The notes under the pieces are model-generated. The model did no database searches, was not told where the DNA came from, and saw nothing but the letters and a program-made list of their open reading frames with translations. This document shows positions 8,514-16,519 of a stretch of DNA of 64,000 bases, one piece after another (position 1 is the stretch's first letter; every line of letters starts with the position of its first letter). Origin of the DNA: Candidatus Methanomethylophilaceae archaeon (lineage in GTDB: Archaea > Thermoplasmatota > Thermoplasmata > Methanomassiliicoccales > Methanomethylophilaceae); the NCBI GenBank assembly GCA_944322255.1, contig CALUOK010000010.1, positions 1 to 64,000 of the forward strand, in the 5' to 3' direction. Both the position numbers and the translations under genes were made by a program.

Positions 8514-10160
8514 ATGAGATACGGAATAGCGCTGGACATCGGAACCAGCGGAATGCGCTGCCAGCTGCTCGACCTGGACACGGGGGACACCCTGGGGACG
8601 GCCATCACCGAGCGCCACCCCATCCCCGGGATGAACGTCATCGACCACGTCAACTACGCCATGAAGGCGGGGGAGGACGTGGCCAACGGCCTGATCATCG
8701 AGACGGCCAACAACCTGTTCGCCCAGTTCGACGTGGACCTCTCCCAGGTGGAGATCATCGCCGTGTGCGGCAACCCGTTCCAGCTCTCCCTGTTCCAGAA
8801 CATCGAGATCAGGGACCTCGCCTACGCGGGGAAGAACATGGTCAAATCCCTCGGCGTCGTGTCCCCTCCCAGGGACGGGGACATCGTGGACGCCACATCC
8901 CTCGGCCTGAAGGGCATGCCCAGGGCCAAGGTCGTCATCCCCCCGGCGGTCACGCACGAGATCGGAGCCGACGCCATGGCCATGATGCTCATGACCAACA
9001 TCCTGGAGGAGAAGGAGCCCTGCATCGTCGTGGACTACGGCACCAACGCCGAGATGGCCCTGGTCAAGGACGGCAACGTGTACACCGGATCCGCCGCCGC
9101 CGGACCCGCCCTGGAGGGGCAGGAGATCGAGCGCGGGATGCTCGCCGCCCCCGGAGCGCTCAGCGAGATCGAGATCACCGACAGGGGCTGGAGATGCTAC
9201 GTCCTGGACGACACCATCGCCCCCATCGAGGGGGACCTCATCGACCCGCTCACCGGCGAGGTCGTCGAGGAGGGGCCCATGCACGGCAAGGCCGTGGGGA
9301 TCACCGGAACCGGCGTCATCGCCGCCCTGGCCAACGGCCTGAAGCAGGGCATCATCCAGTCCCCCAAGATCAACACCCCCGACGGCCTGCTCCACCTGCA
9401 GGACGGCATCACCATCACCGGCAAGGACGTGGAGGAGGCTGGAAAGGCGATCGGAGCCCTCCGCGCCGGGTTCCTCACGCTTCTGGAGGAGTCGGGCCTG
9501 TGGGTCGACGACGTCCAGAAGGCCTACATGTCCGGGGCCTCCGGACTCTATGTGGACGCCAAGAAGGCCGTCGAGGTCGGAATGGTGACACCCGGCGCCA
9601 GGGAGATCATCCAGTTCGGGAACACATCCATCGCCATGGCCAGGAAGATCATCCTCGGCGAGGTCGACCTGGAGAAGCTCAAGGAGTTCGCCAAGAAGCT
9701 CAGGGCCACCCACTGTATGTTCGCCACCTCCGAGGTGTTCAAGAACATCTACTCCGTGGAGTACTCCCTCTGGTGCAACAGCATGCCCATGGACCAGTAC
9801 AACCCCATGATGGAGCTTTACAACCTGAAGCCCCTGCCTGAGCTCCCCAACCCGGACGACATCAGCGTCACACGCCTGGCGGTCAGGGACCTGCCCGACA
9901 CCGAGAAGTGCAAGGTCAAGATCATCAAGTGCGGAACCGTCGTCTCCGGCATCGTCGAGGGATGCATCGGCTGCAAGAAGTGCATGAAGGAGTGCCCCGA
10001 GCACGCCATCGAGATCGTGCCCGAGGGCGTGTCCCAGTACAGAGCCAAGATCCAGTCCGACAAGTGCGCCGGACTGGCCTGCAGGAGATGCGAGGGCGTC
10101 TGCCCCAAGAAGGTCCTGCACACCATGGACCTGAGGATCGAGCCCTGCGGGTGCCAGTGA
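8514..10160 (+). CDS. ramA: Corrinoid protein reductive activase
   Basis: 548 residues from ATG 8514; an in-frame GTG lies at 8502. The N-terminal ASKHA-type ATPase fold opens with ALDIGTSGMR and continues through VDYGTNAEMAL and GITGTGV. The C-terminus holds two [4Fe-4S] ferredoxin motifs, CIGCKKCMKECP and CAGLACRRCEGVCP. This order and length match RamA of Methanosarcina (about 540 residues), which uses ATP to re-reduce Co(II) corrinoid proteins so they can accept methyl groups again. It should serve the corrinoid proteins encoded at 22.6-23.2 and 28.7-29.3 kb, and others elsewhere. It has its own promoter and terminator. Confidence 0.93.
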   Translation: MRYGIALDIGTSGMRCQLLDLDTGDTLGTAITERHPIPGMNVIDHVNYAMKAGEDVANGLIIETANNLFAQFDVDLSQVEIIAVCGNPFQLSLFQNIEIRDLAYAGKNMVKSLGVVSPPRDGDIVDATSLGLKGMPRAKVVIPPAVTHEIGADAMAMMLMTNILEEKEPCIVVDYGTNAEMALVKDGNVYTGSAAAGPALEGQEIERGMLAAPGALSEIEITDRGWRCYVLDDTIAPIEGDLIDPLTGEVVEEGPMHGKAVGITGTGVIAALANGLKQGIIQSPKINTPDGLLHLQDGITITGKDVEEAGKAIGALRAGFLTLLEESGLWVDDVQKAYMSGASGLYVDAKKAVEVGMVTPGAREIIQFGNTSIAMARKIILGEVDLEKLKEFAKKLRATHCMFATSEVFKNIYSVEYSLWCNSMPMDQYNPMMELYNLKPLPELPNPDDISVTRLAVRDLPDTEKCKVKIIKCGTVVSGIVEGCIGCKKCMKECPEHAIEIVPEGVSQYRAKIQSDKCAGLACRRCEGVCPKKVLHTMDLRIEPCGCQ

Positions 10161-10169
10161 ACATAAAAA

Positions 10170-10194
10170 GCCGGGCATCCGCCCGGCACCTTTT
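10170..10194 (+). terminator. Terminator of ramA
   Basis: GCCGGGC (10170-10176) and GCCCGGC (10181-10187) form a perfect stem with a four-base loop, followed by ACCTTTT, ten bases after the ramA stop. Confidence 0.65.
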
Positions 10195-10229
10195 CAAACC
10201 TGAATTTTACAAGAGGAGGCAGCGGTGGG

Positions 10230-10394
10230 ATGACGGATTTCAGGATCGGCGACCAGGTCAGGGCCGTGTACGGCACCCTCCCGCTGGTCGGCACGGTGGT
10301 CGCGTTCGGCGAGGCCGGAAGGGTCCTCGTGAGGTTCGGAGCGGTCCAGCAGGACTGGTACGATCCCGAGGATCTGGCACTGTTCGAGCCGTGA
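10230..10394 (+). CDS. 54-residue protein, possible SH3-like fold
   Basis: ATG 10230 is preceded by GAGGAGG about eight bases upstream and the frame ends in TGA at 10394. The peptide alternates hydrophobic strands and turns (RIGDQVRAVYG, LVGTVVAFGEAGRVLVRFG, then QQDWYDPEDLALFEP). This is the look of a small beta-barrel such as a KOW/SH3-like domain; the similarity is visual only. Function unknown. It may interact with nucleic acid or a partner protein. Confidence 0.5.
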   Translation: MTDFRIGDQVRAVYGTLPLVGTVVAFGEAGRVLVRFGAVQQDWYDPEDLALFEP

Positions 10395-10403
10395 GCCCCG
10401 GCA

Positions 10404-10901
10404 TCACTTTATCAGGATGCTGGAGACCCCGCGGCACGACTTCAGCATAGGGATGGCCTCGGCGGGGATCTTCCCGTAGACGACCACCAGGAGCACCGCG
10501 GTGTTCTGGTCCCCGGAGTCGTCCACCATCGCCTGCCTGACCGAGACGCCGGCCCTGAACAGGACGTCGGTGATATCCGCCAGTATACCGGGCATGGACG
10601 CGTCCGTGGGGGTGATGACGATGGACGAGCAGCCGATCTCCGGAGCGAGCTCCACCATGGAGAGCGTCGACCTGAGCTTGGAGAACTTAGAGTCCAGCTC
10701 GGGCGTGGACGAGATCCTCTCCAGCGTGGACCTGACCACCCTGCGGTCGACTCCGCAGGCGCGGCCTATGGCCGAGTCGCCCTGCTCTATATCGCCGCAG
10801 TATGCGTGTCCGTCCCTCACGCTGATGCCCTGCTGGAGCAGCAGCTTGGCCACCTTCTCCTGCGAGGGGAATCCCGAGAACGCGTCTCCGAGTAAGTCCA
10901 T
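10404..10901 (-). CDS. Predicted regulator of amino acid metabolism with ACT domain
   Basis: 165 residues from ATG 10901. The N-terminal 75 residues look like a helix-turn-helix region (QEKVAKLLLQQGISV, then AIGRACGVDRRVVRSTLERI). The C-terminal part is an ACT domain (SIVITPTDASMPGILADITD, GVSVRQAMVDDSG), a fold that usually binds amino acids. This matches the archaeal COG2150 type. A TTTATCA box about 25 bases upstream suggests a leaderless message. A 7-bp inverted repeat overlaps the start and may be its own operator. Confidence 0.75.
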   Translation of the reverse strand: MDLLGDAFSGFPSQEKVAKLLLQQGISVRDGHAYCGDIEQGDSAIGRACGVDRRVVRSTLERISSTPELDSKFSKLRSTLSMVELAPEIGCSSIVITPTDASMPGILADITDVLFRAGVSVRQAMVDDSGDQNTAVLLVVVYGKIPAEAIPMLKSCRGVSSILIK

Positions 10902-10919
10902 GCATTCTGCATGAATGCA
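10901..10919. promoter_or_regulatory. Inverted repeat at the start of the ACT regulator gene
   Basis: TGCATTC (10901-10907) and GAATGCA (10913-10919) are separated by five bases and cover the start codon and the presumed transcription start. This is a suitable place for autoregulation; binding is inferred. Confidence 0.4.
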
Positions 10920-11066
10920 GGCACTGATAAACGTTTTCGTACATCGCATCCGATGGAGACGAAGGATCATGATGTTCTGGGACAATGATGGACGGATGGT
11001 TCATCCACACTAAGGTTCTTATTCCGATTCTTAATCTATTTAAATACTAAGTAAGATGCCTGGCAC

Positions 11067-11741
11067 ATGCATCGCTGCCGCATCCTACTTGACAGGGAGA
11101 AGCTCCACAGCGCAGGGCACCCTCCGTGCCACAGCTTCATCCCCATTACCATAGGAGATGACGGCATCTCCGTCAGGATCGTCACCTGCAACATGCAGGA
11201 CGACCACACGGGAAGCAGCCTCATCAGGATCAGCGACGCGACGGACTCCGTGAAGCCGGGGCACTACGAGAACGAGGTCGGCGACTGCTCGATCATCAGG
11301 TCCCGCGCGGGTCAGTACCTGGCGCTTGTCACCAACCGCGCCTGCCCTCTGGCCAAGGTCGTCAGCGGATCCGGGTGCATGCTCACGTCCGCGTACCCCC
11401 GGACCGATTCCCTGATCGAGTGGACCCTCATCGGGCCCACCAGCAAGAAGCTCCACGAGCTTCTGAGGACCATGAGGGAGGGCGGGTACGAGTACGAACT
11501 TCTGTCTAGCGAGGCCGTCAGGGACGTCCCCGTGCTGAGCCCCAAGCAGGACATGTACTTCACCGCCGCATGGGAGGCCGGTTACTACGACATCCCCAAG
11601 CGCATCAGCCTGGACGAGCTGGCCGAGAACCTGGGCTGCTCCAAGTCCACGCTCAACGTCACCCTGCGCACGGCGGAACGTAACGTTTTCGAGCTGTACA
11701 TGTCCACCAACAAGTCCTCGGAGTCGTCCAGCAGGGTCTGA
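11067..11741 (+). CDS. Bacterio-opsin activator-type HTH regulator (HTH_10)
   Basis: 224 residues. The C-terminal 55 residues are a clear HTH_10 domain: LSPKQDMYFTAAWEAGYYD, then RISLDELAENLGCSKST with a following LRTAERNV helix. The N-terminal 150 residues have no recognised fold and contain three cysteines; they may form a ligand- or redox-sensing domain. TATTTAAATAC at 11036-11046 lies about 22 bases before ATG 11067, which suggests a leaderless message. It is just upstream of the palindrome-bearing promoters of the MFS and methyltransferase genes and is a candidate regulator of them. Confidence 0.75.
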   Translation: MHRCRILLDREKLHSAGHPPCHSFIPITIGDDGISVRIVTCNMQDDHTGSSLIRISDATDSVKPGHYENEVGDCSIIRSRAGQYLALVTNRACPLAKVVSGSGCMLTSAYPRTDSLIEWTLIGPTSKKLHELLRTMREGGYEYELLSSEAVRDVPVLSPKQDMYFTAAWEAGYYDIPKRISLDELAENLGCSKSTLNVTLRTAERNVFELYMSTNKSSESSSRV

Positions 11742-11743
11742 CC

Positions 11744-11755
11744 CGAACATGTTCG
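11744..11755. promoter_or_regulatory. Palindrome CGAACATGTTCG upstream of the MFS gene
   Basis: A perfect 12-bp palindrome inside a 15-base block (11741-11755) that is repeated exactly at 13365-13379. It lies about ten bases before the TATA-like CATATAC (11766-11772) of the MFS transporter gene. Confidence 0.5.
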
Positions 11756-11839
11756 CACTTCGGTTCATATACGGATAATCCGATTTTGTCCATAAGTGGT
11801 CCGGGACCTCCCTTTACCGCAAATTCGAGGAGGATTCAT

Positions 11840-13177
11840 ATGACCATTGATCCTGAAAAGAAGAAGAAGATGCTGTCCTACAGGTGGATGATCTTCATCG
11901 TCCTGGCGATTGCTTACTTCTTCGTCTACTTCCACAGAACGACAGGAGGTGCGATCTCCAACGAGCTGCAGGACTTCTTCGGAGTCGGTACTGCTTCAGT
12001 TGCACTTCTCGCTTCCGCGTATCTGTACGCTTACACACTGATGCAGATTCCCAGCGGTATCCTCACTGACAAGTGGGGACCCCGCATGTGCGCCACGATT
12101 TTCGTGTTCCTGATCGCCGTCGGTTCGATCCTGAGCGCCGTGTCCGCCATGGTCGGCAACTTCTCGCTGATGATCGCCGGAAAGTTCATCATCGGTATCG
12201 GTGCCGCGGTCGTCTACATCCCGATCATGAAGGTCCTGGCCGTCTGGTTCAGGAAGAACGAGTTCGCGTCCATGAGCGGAGTTCTGCTCCTGGTCGGAAA
12301 CGTCGGAGGTATCGCCGCCGCCACACCCATGGTCATCATGATGGACAGTCTCGGAATCGAGATGACCTACATCGTCCTGGCCGTCATCACCGCCGTCATC
12401 GCCCTTCTGTGCTGGTTCTTCGTCAGGAACCACCCCTCGGAGAAGGACTGGCCCAGCATCGAGGAGATCGTCTCCGAGGAGACCGGCGAGCCCATCGTCG
12501 AGTCCACATCCGCCAAGATGGGAACCGTCGAGGCCCTGAAGGCCACTTTCTCCAGCGGACGCAAGTTCTGGCCCCTGGCCATCTGGTTCTTCATGATCTA
12601 CGGAACCATCATGCTCTGGCAGGCCTCCCAGGCCGGCGCGTTCTACCAGAACGGATTCGGATTCAGCTCCGGAGACGCCGGACTCATGGTCACCATGGTC
12701 GGAGTCGGAATGGTGTTCGGATGCCCCATCGCTGGAAGACTCTCCGACAAGATCCTGAAGTCCAGGAAGAAGGTCATCATCATCGGAACTCTCATCTACA
12801 CCATCGTCTGGGCAGTCATCTGGCTGACCGCCGGCAACGACGCTGTCAACAGCTTCGCCATCCAGGCCGCCATCAACTTCCTGTTCGGATTCTTCGGAGG
12901 ATTCTTCGTCGTGTCCTACGCCCAGATCAAGGAGCTGTTCCCCATCGCCATGGCCGGAACCTCCACAGCCGCCCTCAACCTGTTCCCCTTCGCCGGTGGA
13001 GCCATCCTGACCACTATCGCTGGATTCATCGTCGTGAACAAGGAGCTGGCCGAGTTCCAGACCCTCTGGATGATCGCGTTCATCCTGATGGTCATCGGAT
13101 GCATCTGCGCCTTCCTCTCCATGGAGAAGGCCGATGTGGAGAAGGCCGAGGCCAAGAAGGCAGCCAAGGAGGAGTGA
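11840..13177 (+). CDS. MFS transporter, organic anion / sugar-phosphate permease type
   Basis: 445 residues with about 12 membrane segments in two groups of six, split by a hydrophilic loop near residues 190-235. The MFS signature loop after helix 2 is visible (GILTDKWGPR), with its second-half counterpart GRLSDKILKSRKK. The opening YRWMIFIVLAIAYFFVYFHR resembles the OPA/ACS branches that carry anions. The ribosome site CGAGGAGG (11826-11833) fixes ATG 11840. The C-terminal tail is Lys/Glu/Ala-rich. The substrate is unknown. The shared palindrome with the next methyltransferase gene hints at uptake of a methyl compound or an associated anion. Confidence 0.8.
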   Translation: MTIDPEKKKKMLSYRWMIFIVLAIAYFFVYFHRTTGGAISNELQDFFGVGTASVALLASAYLYAYTLMQIPSGILTDKWGPRMCATIFVFLIAVGSILSAVSAMVGNFSLMIAGKFIIGIGAAVVYIPIMKVLAVWFRKNEFASMSGVLLLVGNVGGIAAATPMVIMMDSLGIEMTYIVLAVITAVIALLCWFFVRNHPSEKDWPSIEEIVSEETGEPIVESTSAKMGTVEALKATFSSGRKFWPLAIWFFMIYGTIMLWQASQAGAFYQNGFGFSSGDAGLMVTMVGVGMVFGCPIAGRLSDKILKSRKKVIIIGTLIYTIVWAVIWLTAGNDAVNSFAIQAAINFLFGFFGGFFVVSYAQIKELFPIAMAGTSTAALNLFPFAGGAILTTIAGFIVVNKELAEFQTLWMIAFILMVIGCICAFLSMEKADVEKAEAKKAAKEE

Positions 13178-13191
13178 TCCAACTGACCTGC

Positions 13192-13209
13192 GACGGGCCC
13201 GAGCCCGTC
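13192..13209 (+). terminator. Terminator of the MFS gene
   Basis: GACGGGC (13192-13198) and GCCCGTC (13203-13209) form a perfect 7-bp stem with a CCGA loop, followed by a pyrimidine run. Confidence 0.5.
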
Positions 13210-13367
13210 ACTCAAACCCTTTTCCAAAAACCCCTTCACCAGCTTCTCGACCACTGATTCCGATACTCACCGGATCCACCACGTCCGATGTTTCAGCGAC
13301 CATGTTCTTGTAATCAGTAAATTTTATATACTAATTTCATATGACTTGATTATCGTTTATCGACACC

Positions 13368-13379
13368 CGAACATGTTCG
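13368..13379. promoter_or_regulatory. Palindrome CGAACATGTTCG upstream of the mtaA-type gene
   Basis: An exact copy of the palindrome at 11744-11755, within the same 15-base block. It lies in a 427-base gap that also holds a half-site CATGTTC at 13301 and a TATA box TTTTATATAC at 13322-13331. Confidence 0.5.
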
Positions 13380-13465
13380 TGGTTTCCATTATCTATCATT
13401 CTGTTGCATACTGTATACTGCGGTAAAGGGAATCCCACAGGACTCCACTTTAAAACTAGGTACGA

Positions 13466-13550
13466 CCACCCCTGTGTGAGGCGGAAGTAACGGTCCGGTA
13501 TCGGGCCGGAGGACCTCTCCCCCACGACACCGGATGTGCCCCCGGGGTGG
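13466..13550 (+). other. Possible structured leader RNA before the mtaA-type gene
   Basis: CCACCCC (13466-13472) can close onto GGGGTGG (13544-13550), enclosing a hairpin GGTCC (13492-13496)/GGACC (13511-13515). If transcription starts after the TATA at 13322, the leader is about 250 bases, unusually long here. Pairing was judged by eye only. Confidence 0.3.
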
Positions 13551-13604
13551 CATCATGCGTGGACGTGCGCGATCACGTCCGTCCAACAGAGGAGGAACAC
13601 ACAA

Positions 13605-14633
13605 ATGACTATGAGCTGCAGGGACAGGGTGCTGTCCGCTCTCAAGCAGGAGGACCTTGACAGGCCCCCCGTCGCGGTGTTCACAACATGCGACACGATT
13701 GACATGATGAAGGCCTGCGGAGCCTCCTGGCCGGAGGCGCACTCCGACCCGGAGAAAATGGCCACGCTGGCGTGCGCCCAGGCCGACTACTTCGGACTGG
13801 AGTCCGTCAGGGCCGGATTCTGCCTGACCCAGGAGGCCCAGGCGCTGGGATGCCCCATGGACATGGGAGGACCCTCGTCCTCGCCCATGCTGAAGGGCCA
13901 CCCCTACAAGTTCGACCCGATCAACCAGGTCTACGAGTCCCCGGACAACCTCCCGGACATCGACACCTTCCTCAACACCGGAAGGGTGAAGGTGACCCAG
14001 GAGGCCATGGGGATCATGAAGAAGACCCACGGCGAGGACTACATAATCATCGGAGGAAACACCGGACCCTTCACGCTGACCGGACACCTCCTGAACACCG
14101 AGAACCTGGTGTACTCCGTGTTCACAGACCCGGCCCAGGCCGAGAAGTGGGTCTCCGCCGTCGCCCCGTACTGCAAGGCGTACGCCGAGGCCCTGGTCGC
14201 CGCGGGAGCGGACCTCGTCCAGATGTCCGAGCCCTCCGCGTCCACCGACATCCTCGCCCCCGACGACTTCCCGGTCCAGTCCGGAAGGTTCGTCAAGCAG
14301 ACCTTCGACGGCCTCAAGGGATACAGCATCCTGCACATCTGCGGAGACTCCGCACCGATCATCCCCTACATGTTCGACACCGGCGTCACCGGACTGTCCA
14401 TCGAGGAGAAGGTCGACTCGTACAAGGCCGTGGAGATCGCCAACAACAGGGGATGCCTCGTCGGAAACGTCGGATGCGCCTTCCCGCTGTTCAAGGGAAA
14501 GCCCGAGGACGTGGACGCCGCCGCCAAGAAGAGCAGGGATGCCGGATTCAACGTCATCTCCGCCGGATGCGGTGTGCCGATCGGAACCCCGGCCGACAAC
14601 ATACGCGCACTGGTCAAGGCCATCAAGGGCTGA
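13605..14633 (+). CDS. mtaA: Methylcobamide:coenzyme M methyltransferase (MtaA/MtbA type)
   Basis: 342 residues, UroD (TIM-barrel) fold. The zinc-binding residues of MtaA/MtbA are seen as the H-x-C of LHICGDS (about residue 245) and the Cys of SAGCGVP (about residue 323). Other family landmarks are SWPEAHSDPEKMA near residue 40, VGAGADLVQMSEP-like text around residue 205, and GLSIEEKV. It moves the methyl group from a methylated corrinoid protein to coenzyme M, giving methyl-CoM for methyl-coenzyme M reductase. AGAGGAGG lies upstream of ATG 13605. Sequence alone does not separate MtaA (methanol) from MtbA (methylamines). Confidence 0.85.
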   Translation: MTMSCRDRVLSALKQEDLDRPPVAVFTTCDTIDMMKACGASWPEAHSDPEKMATLACAQADYFGLESVRAGFCLTQEAQALGCPMDMGGPSSSPMLKGHPYKFDPINQVYESPDNLPDIDTFLNTGRVKVTQEAMGIMKKTHGEDYIIIGGNTGPFTLTGHLLNTENLVYSVFTDPAQAEKWVSAVAPYCKAYAEALVAAGADLVQMSEPSASTDILAPDDFPVQSGRFVKQTFDGLKGYSILHICGDSAPIIPYMFDTGVTGLSIEEKVDSYKAVEIANNRGCLVGNVGCAFPLFKGKPEDVDAAAKKSRDAGFNVISAGCGVPIGTPADNIRALVKAIKG

Positions 14634-14646
14634 GACATTGCACCAA

Positions 14647-14664
14647 GGGCCTCCGGGCCCCTTT
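14647..14664 (+). terminator. Terminator of the mtaA-type gene
   Basis: GGGCC (14647-14651) pairs with GGCCC (14656-14660) around TCCG, followed by CTTT, shortly after the stop at 14633. Confidence 0.5.
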
Positions 14665-14727
14665 CACATTCAAACTCCTTATAAGCCGCCGCGAAGGGTG
14701 TCCGGCGGCATCACCACCTTTCTGGCA

Positions 14728-14757
14728 CATGTTCTGGTTGGATGGCAACTTATATAC
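14728..14757 (+). promoter_or_regulatory. Promoter of the CxCxC protein gene with a CATGTTC half-site
   Basis: TTATATAC (14750-14757) is a good TATA box. CATGTTC (14728-14734), half of the palindrome found before the two preceding genes, begins 22 bases upstream of it; in the mtaA leader the same half-site begins 23 bases before TTATATAC. Confidence 0.4.
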
Positions 14758-14840
14758 TGTCCCCTGATGGTACGTTCCCATGTAGCCAACGCTCCGCGGT
14801 GACGCGGGGACGTCGACATCGAACCTGAGGAGGAAACATC

Positions 14841-15134
14841 ATGGAATTCGATGAGTACATAGTCGATCTGAACGCGGACTGCAAATGCGGCTGCATGGAT
14901 GCGGGACGCTTCCACAAGATCTACCACTTCCCGAACGACTACGGGGCATCGGTGGTGGGCAACCCCAAGACGCCTGGATTCGCCAAGGAGGGGTACAGGG
15001 CGATGCTGCTGAAGTTCTCCGGACCGGAGACCTACCGCAACATGTTCATCCCCGAGATGGGCACCAACCTCGTCGAGTGCGAGAACTGGTCCGACGTCGT
15101 CAAGACGCTCCAGACCCTCAAGGACCTGGCGTAA
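14841..15134 (+). CDS. Conserved-looking 97-residue protein with CxCxC motif
   Basis: 97 residues with a good ribosome site (GAGGAGG about nine bases before ATG 14841). A cluster ADCKCGCMD lies near residues 13-21 and another Cys near residue 80, so metal binding is possible. The rest is a small mixed alpha/beta protein ending in TAA, one of the few non-TGA stops here. I do not recognise the family. Its promoter shares a half-site with those of the MFS and mtaA-type genes, so it may be co-regulated with methyl transfer. Confidence 0.55.
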   Translation: MEFDEYIVDLNADCKCGCMDAGRFHKIYHFPNDYGASVVGNPKTPGFAKEGYRAMLLKFSGPETYRNMFIPEMGTNLVECENWSDVVKTLQTLKDLA

Positions 15135-15143
15135 ACCCGAAAC

Positions 15144-15173
15144 GACGGTGCCGGAACGTTCTCCGGCATCGTC
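15144..15173 (+). terminator. Terminator of the CxCxC gene
   Basis: An 11-bp stem with one wobble pair, 15144-15154 with 15163-15173, directly after the TAA stop. Confidence 0.5.
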
Positions 15174-15226
15174 ATCTCCTGTAAAACTCCCGGACGCTTC
15201 GGCCGGAACAGAAACGGTGTAAGGTG

Positions 15227-15250
15227 GATGCGGGGGATGGACCCCGCATC
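15227..15250 (-). terminator. Terminator of the cobW-like operon
   Basis: GATGCGGGG (15227-15235) and CCCCGCATC (15242-15250) form a perfect 9-bp stem just past the end of the His-rich gene. Confidence 0.45.
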
Positions 15251-15254
15251 GGTT

Positions 15255-15839
15255 TCACTTCTTCTCGTGGTGGGCGATGCTCTTCTCGGTGTCGTAGAAG
15301 TCGGCGCGGATCGTGTAGTCGATGCCCCACTTCTTGGCGATGTCGGGAAGGACCTCCTTGGTGCAGTCGCGGATGACGTCGTCCCAGATGCCGTGGACGA
15401 TGACGTGCAGGACGAACAGTCCGCCGATGACGGTGTCCCCGGGGATCTGGTCCTGGATGTTCGTCGGCCTGGAGGGGTCCACCATGCTGAACATGATGGT
15501 GTGGTCGTCCACGTTGTCGATCTTGTAGAAGGCCTTGATGTGCCCGATGAGGTCGGCTCCGTGGCGGAAGCAGTCGTCCGCGGACTGCCTCATCATCTCG
15601 TCGATGAATCCCTTGATCGTCTCCTTGGAGAGCTCCTTGTTGTGGATGTCCAGCTCGATGGCGTACTTGCCCAGCTCGTCCACGGCCCTGTGGATCTCCA
15701 GGTGCAGCTTGCTGCCCTCCTCCACCGGGTTCATGTCGTTGTGGGGCATCTTGTCGTCGAGCCCGTCCTGGTCGTGGTCGACCTCGGTGTGGTCGTAGTC
15801 GTGGGCGTAGTCGTCATGGTCGTCATGGTCGTCGTGCAT
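15255..15839 (-). CDS. His/Asp-rich metal-binding partner of the CobW-like GTPase
   Basis: 194 residues from ATG 15839; a GTG at 15845 overlaps the upstream stop as GTGA and could also be the start. The first 35 residues are almost all His, Asp and Tyr (HDDHDDHDD, HDYDHTEVDHDQDG), a likely chelating tail. The rest is a helical domain (about 40-120) followed by a strand-rich part with FVLHVIVHGIWDD. The family is not recognised. The overlap with the GTPase gene implies joint translation and a shared metal-handling task. Confidence 0.6.
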   Translation of the reverse strand: MHDDHDDHDDYAHDYDHTEVDHDQDGLDDKMPHNDMNPVEEGSKLHLEIHRAVDELGKYAIELDIHNKELSKETIKGFIDEMMRQSADDCFRHGADLIGHIKAFYKIDNVDDHTIMFSMVDPSRPTNIQDQIPGDTVIGGLFVLHVIVHGIWDDVIRDCTKEVLPDIAKKWGIDYTIRADFYDTEKSIAHHEKK

Positions 15840-15841
15840 GG

Positions 15842-16519
15842 TCACTCGCCCGCCTGCTTGTTGTACTCCTGCTGGAGCCTGAACTCCTCCATGGACTCGT
15901 CGTACCTGGCGGAGAACTCCTTCTCGATCTTGTCCACCGCGTATTCAACACCCTCGCCGGTGTTGGCCGACATGTGCTGGATGTCCGCCGTGGGGTTCAT
16001 CTCGCGGATGAAGTCCTCGGTCTTCTTGATCTGCTCGGGCGTGGCGAGGTCGACCTTGTTGACGAAGCAGATGTCCGCCTCCCTGATCTGGGTCTCCACC
16101 AGCCTCTTGACCGCCCTGATCAGGAGGTCGATACGGCTGGCGTCCACCAGGGTGATGACGGGCGCGTGCTCGATGTGCACCACGGTCTTGGCCTCGGAGT
16201 ACTCCGCGGCCCTCTTGAGTCCCCAGGGGATGGCTACCCCGGACGGCTCGACGATGACTATGTCGGGGTCGAAGGAGTCGTGCAGCTTGGCAAGGGTCTC
16301 GGCGAAGGACCCGGCGATCTGACAGCAGATGCATCCGCCGGAGATCTCCTTGGCCTTCAGTCCGTGGGCCTCGATGAACCTCGCGTCCACGCTGATGTCA
16401 CCGACGTCGTTGACGACGATGGCGATCTTGTGGCCCCTCTTCACGAGACCGTCTACGATCTTCATCAGAGCTGTTGTTTTCCCGCTCCCGAGGAATCCGG
16501 CTATCTGAGCTATCTTCAT
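15842..16519 (-). CDS. CobW/G3E-family metallochaperone GTPase
   Basis: 225 residues. Walker A is GFLGSGKTT at residues 8-16, the metal site GGCICCQ (CxCC) is near residue 61, an acidic Walker B-like IVIVEPSG follows, and the guanine-specificity motif NKVD lies near residue 154. This is the N-terminal GTPase core of COG0523. The usual C-terminal CobW domain is missing; the separately encoded His-rich protein may take its place. Such GTPases deliver Co, Zn or Ni to target enzymes. The adjacent zinc-dependent methyltransferase and the corrinoid metabolism make zinc or cobalt likely, but this is inference. Confidence 0.8.
   Translation of the reverse strand: MKIAQIAGFLGSGKTTALMKIVDGLVKRGHKIAIVVNDVGDISVDARFIEAHGLKAKEISGGCICCQIAGSFAETLAKLHDSFDPDIVIVEPSGVAIPWGLKRAAEYSEAKTVVHIEHAPVITLVDASRIDLLIRAVKRLVETQIREADICFVNKVDLATPEQIKKTEDFIREMNPTADIQHMSANTGEGVEYAVDKIEKEFSARYDESMEEFRLQQEYNKQAGE

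Noticed and set aside
15228-16322. 364-residue plus-strand frame over the cobW-like operon
   Set aside because: It is a shadow of the two minus-strand genes that carry Walker A, CxCC and NKxD motifs.
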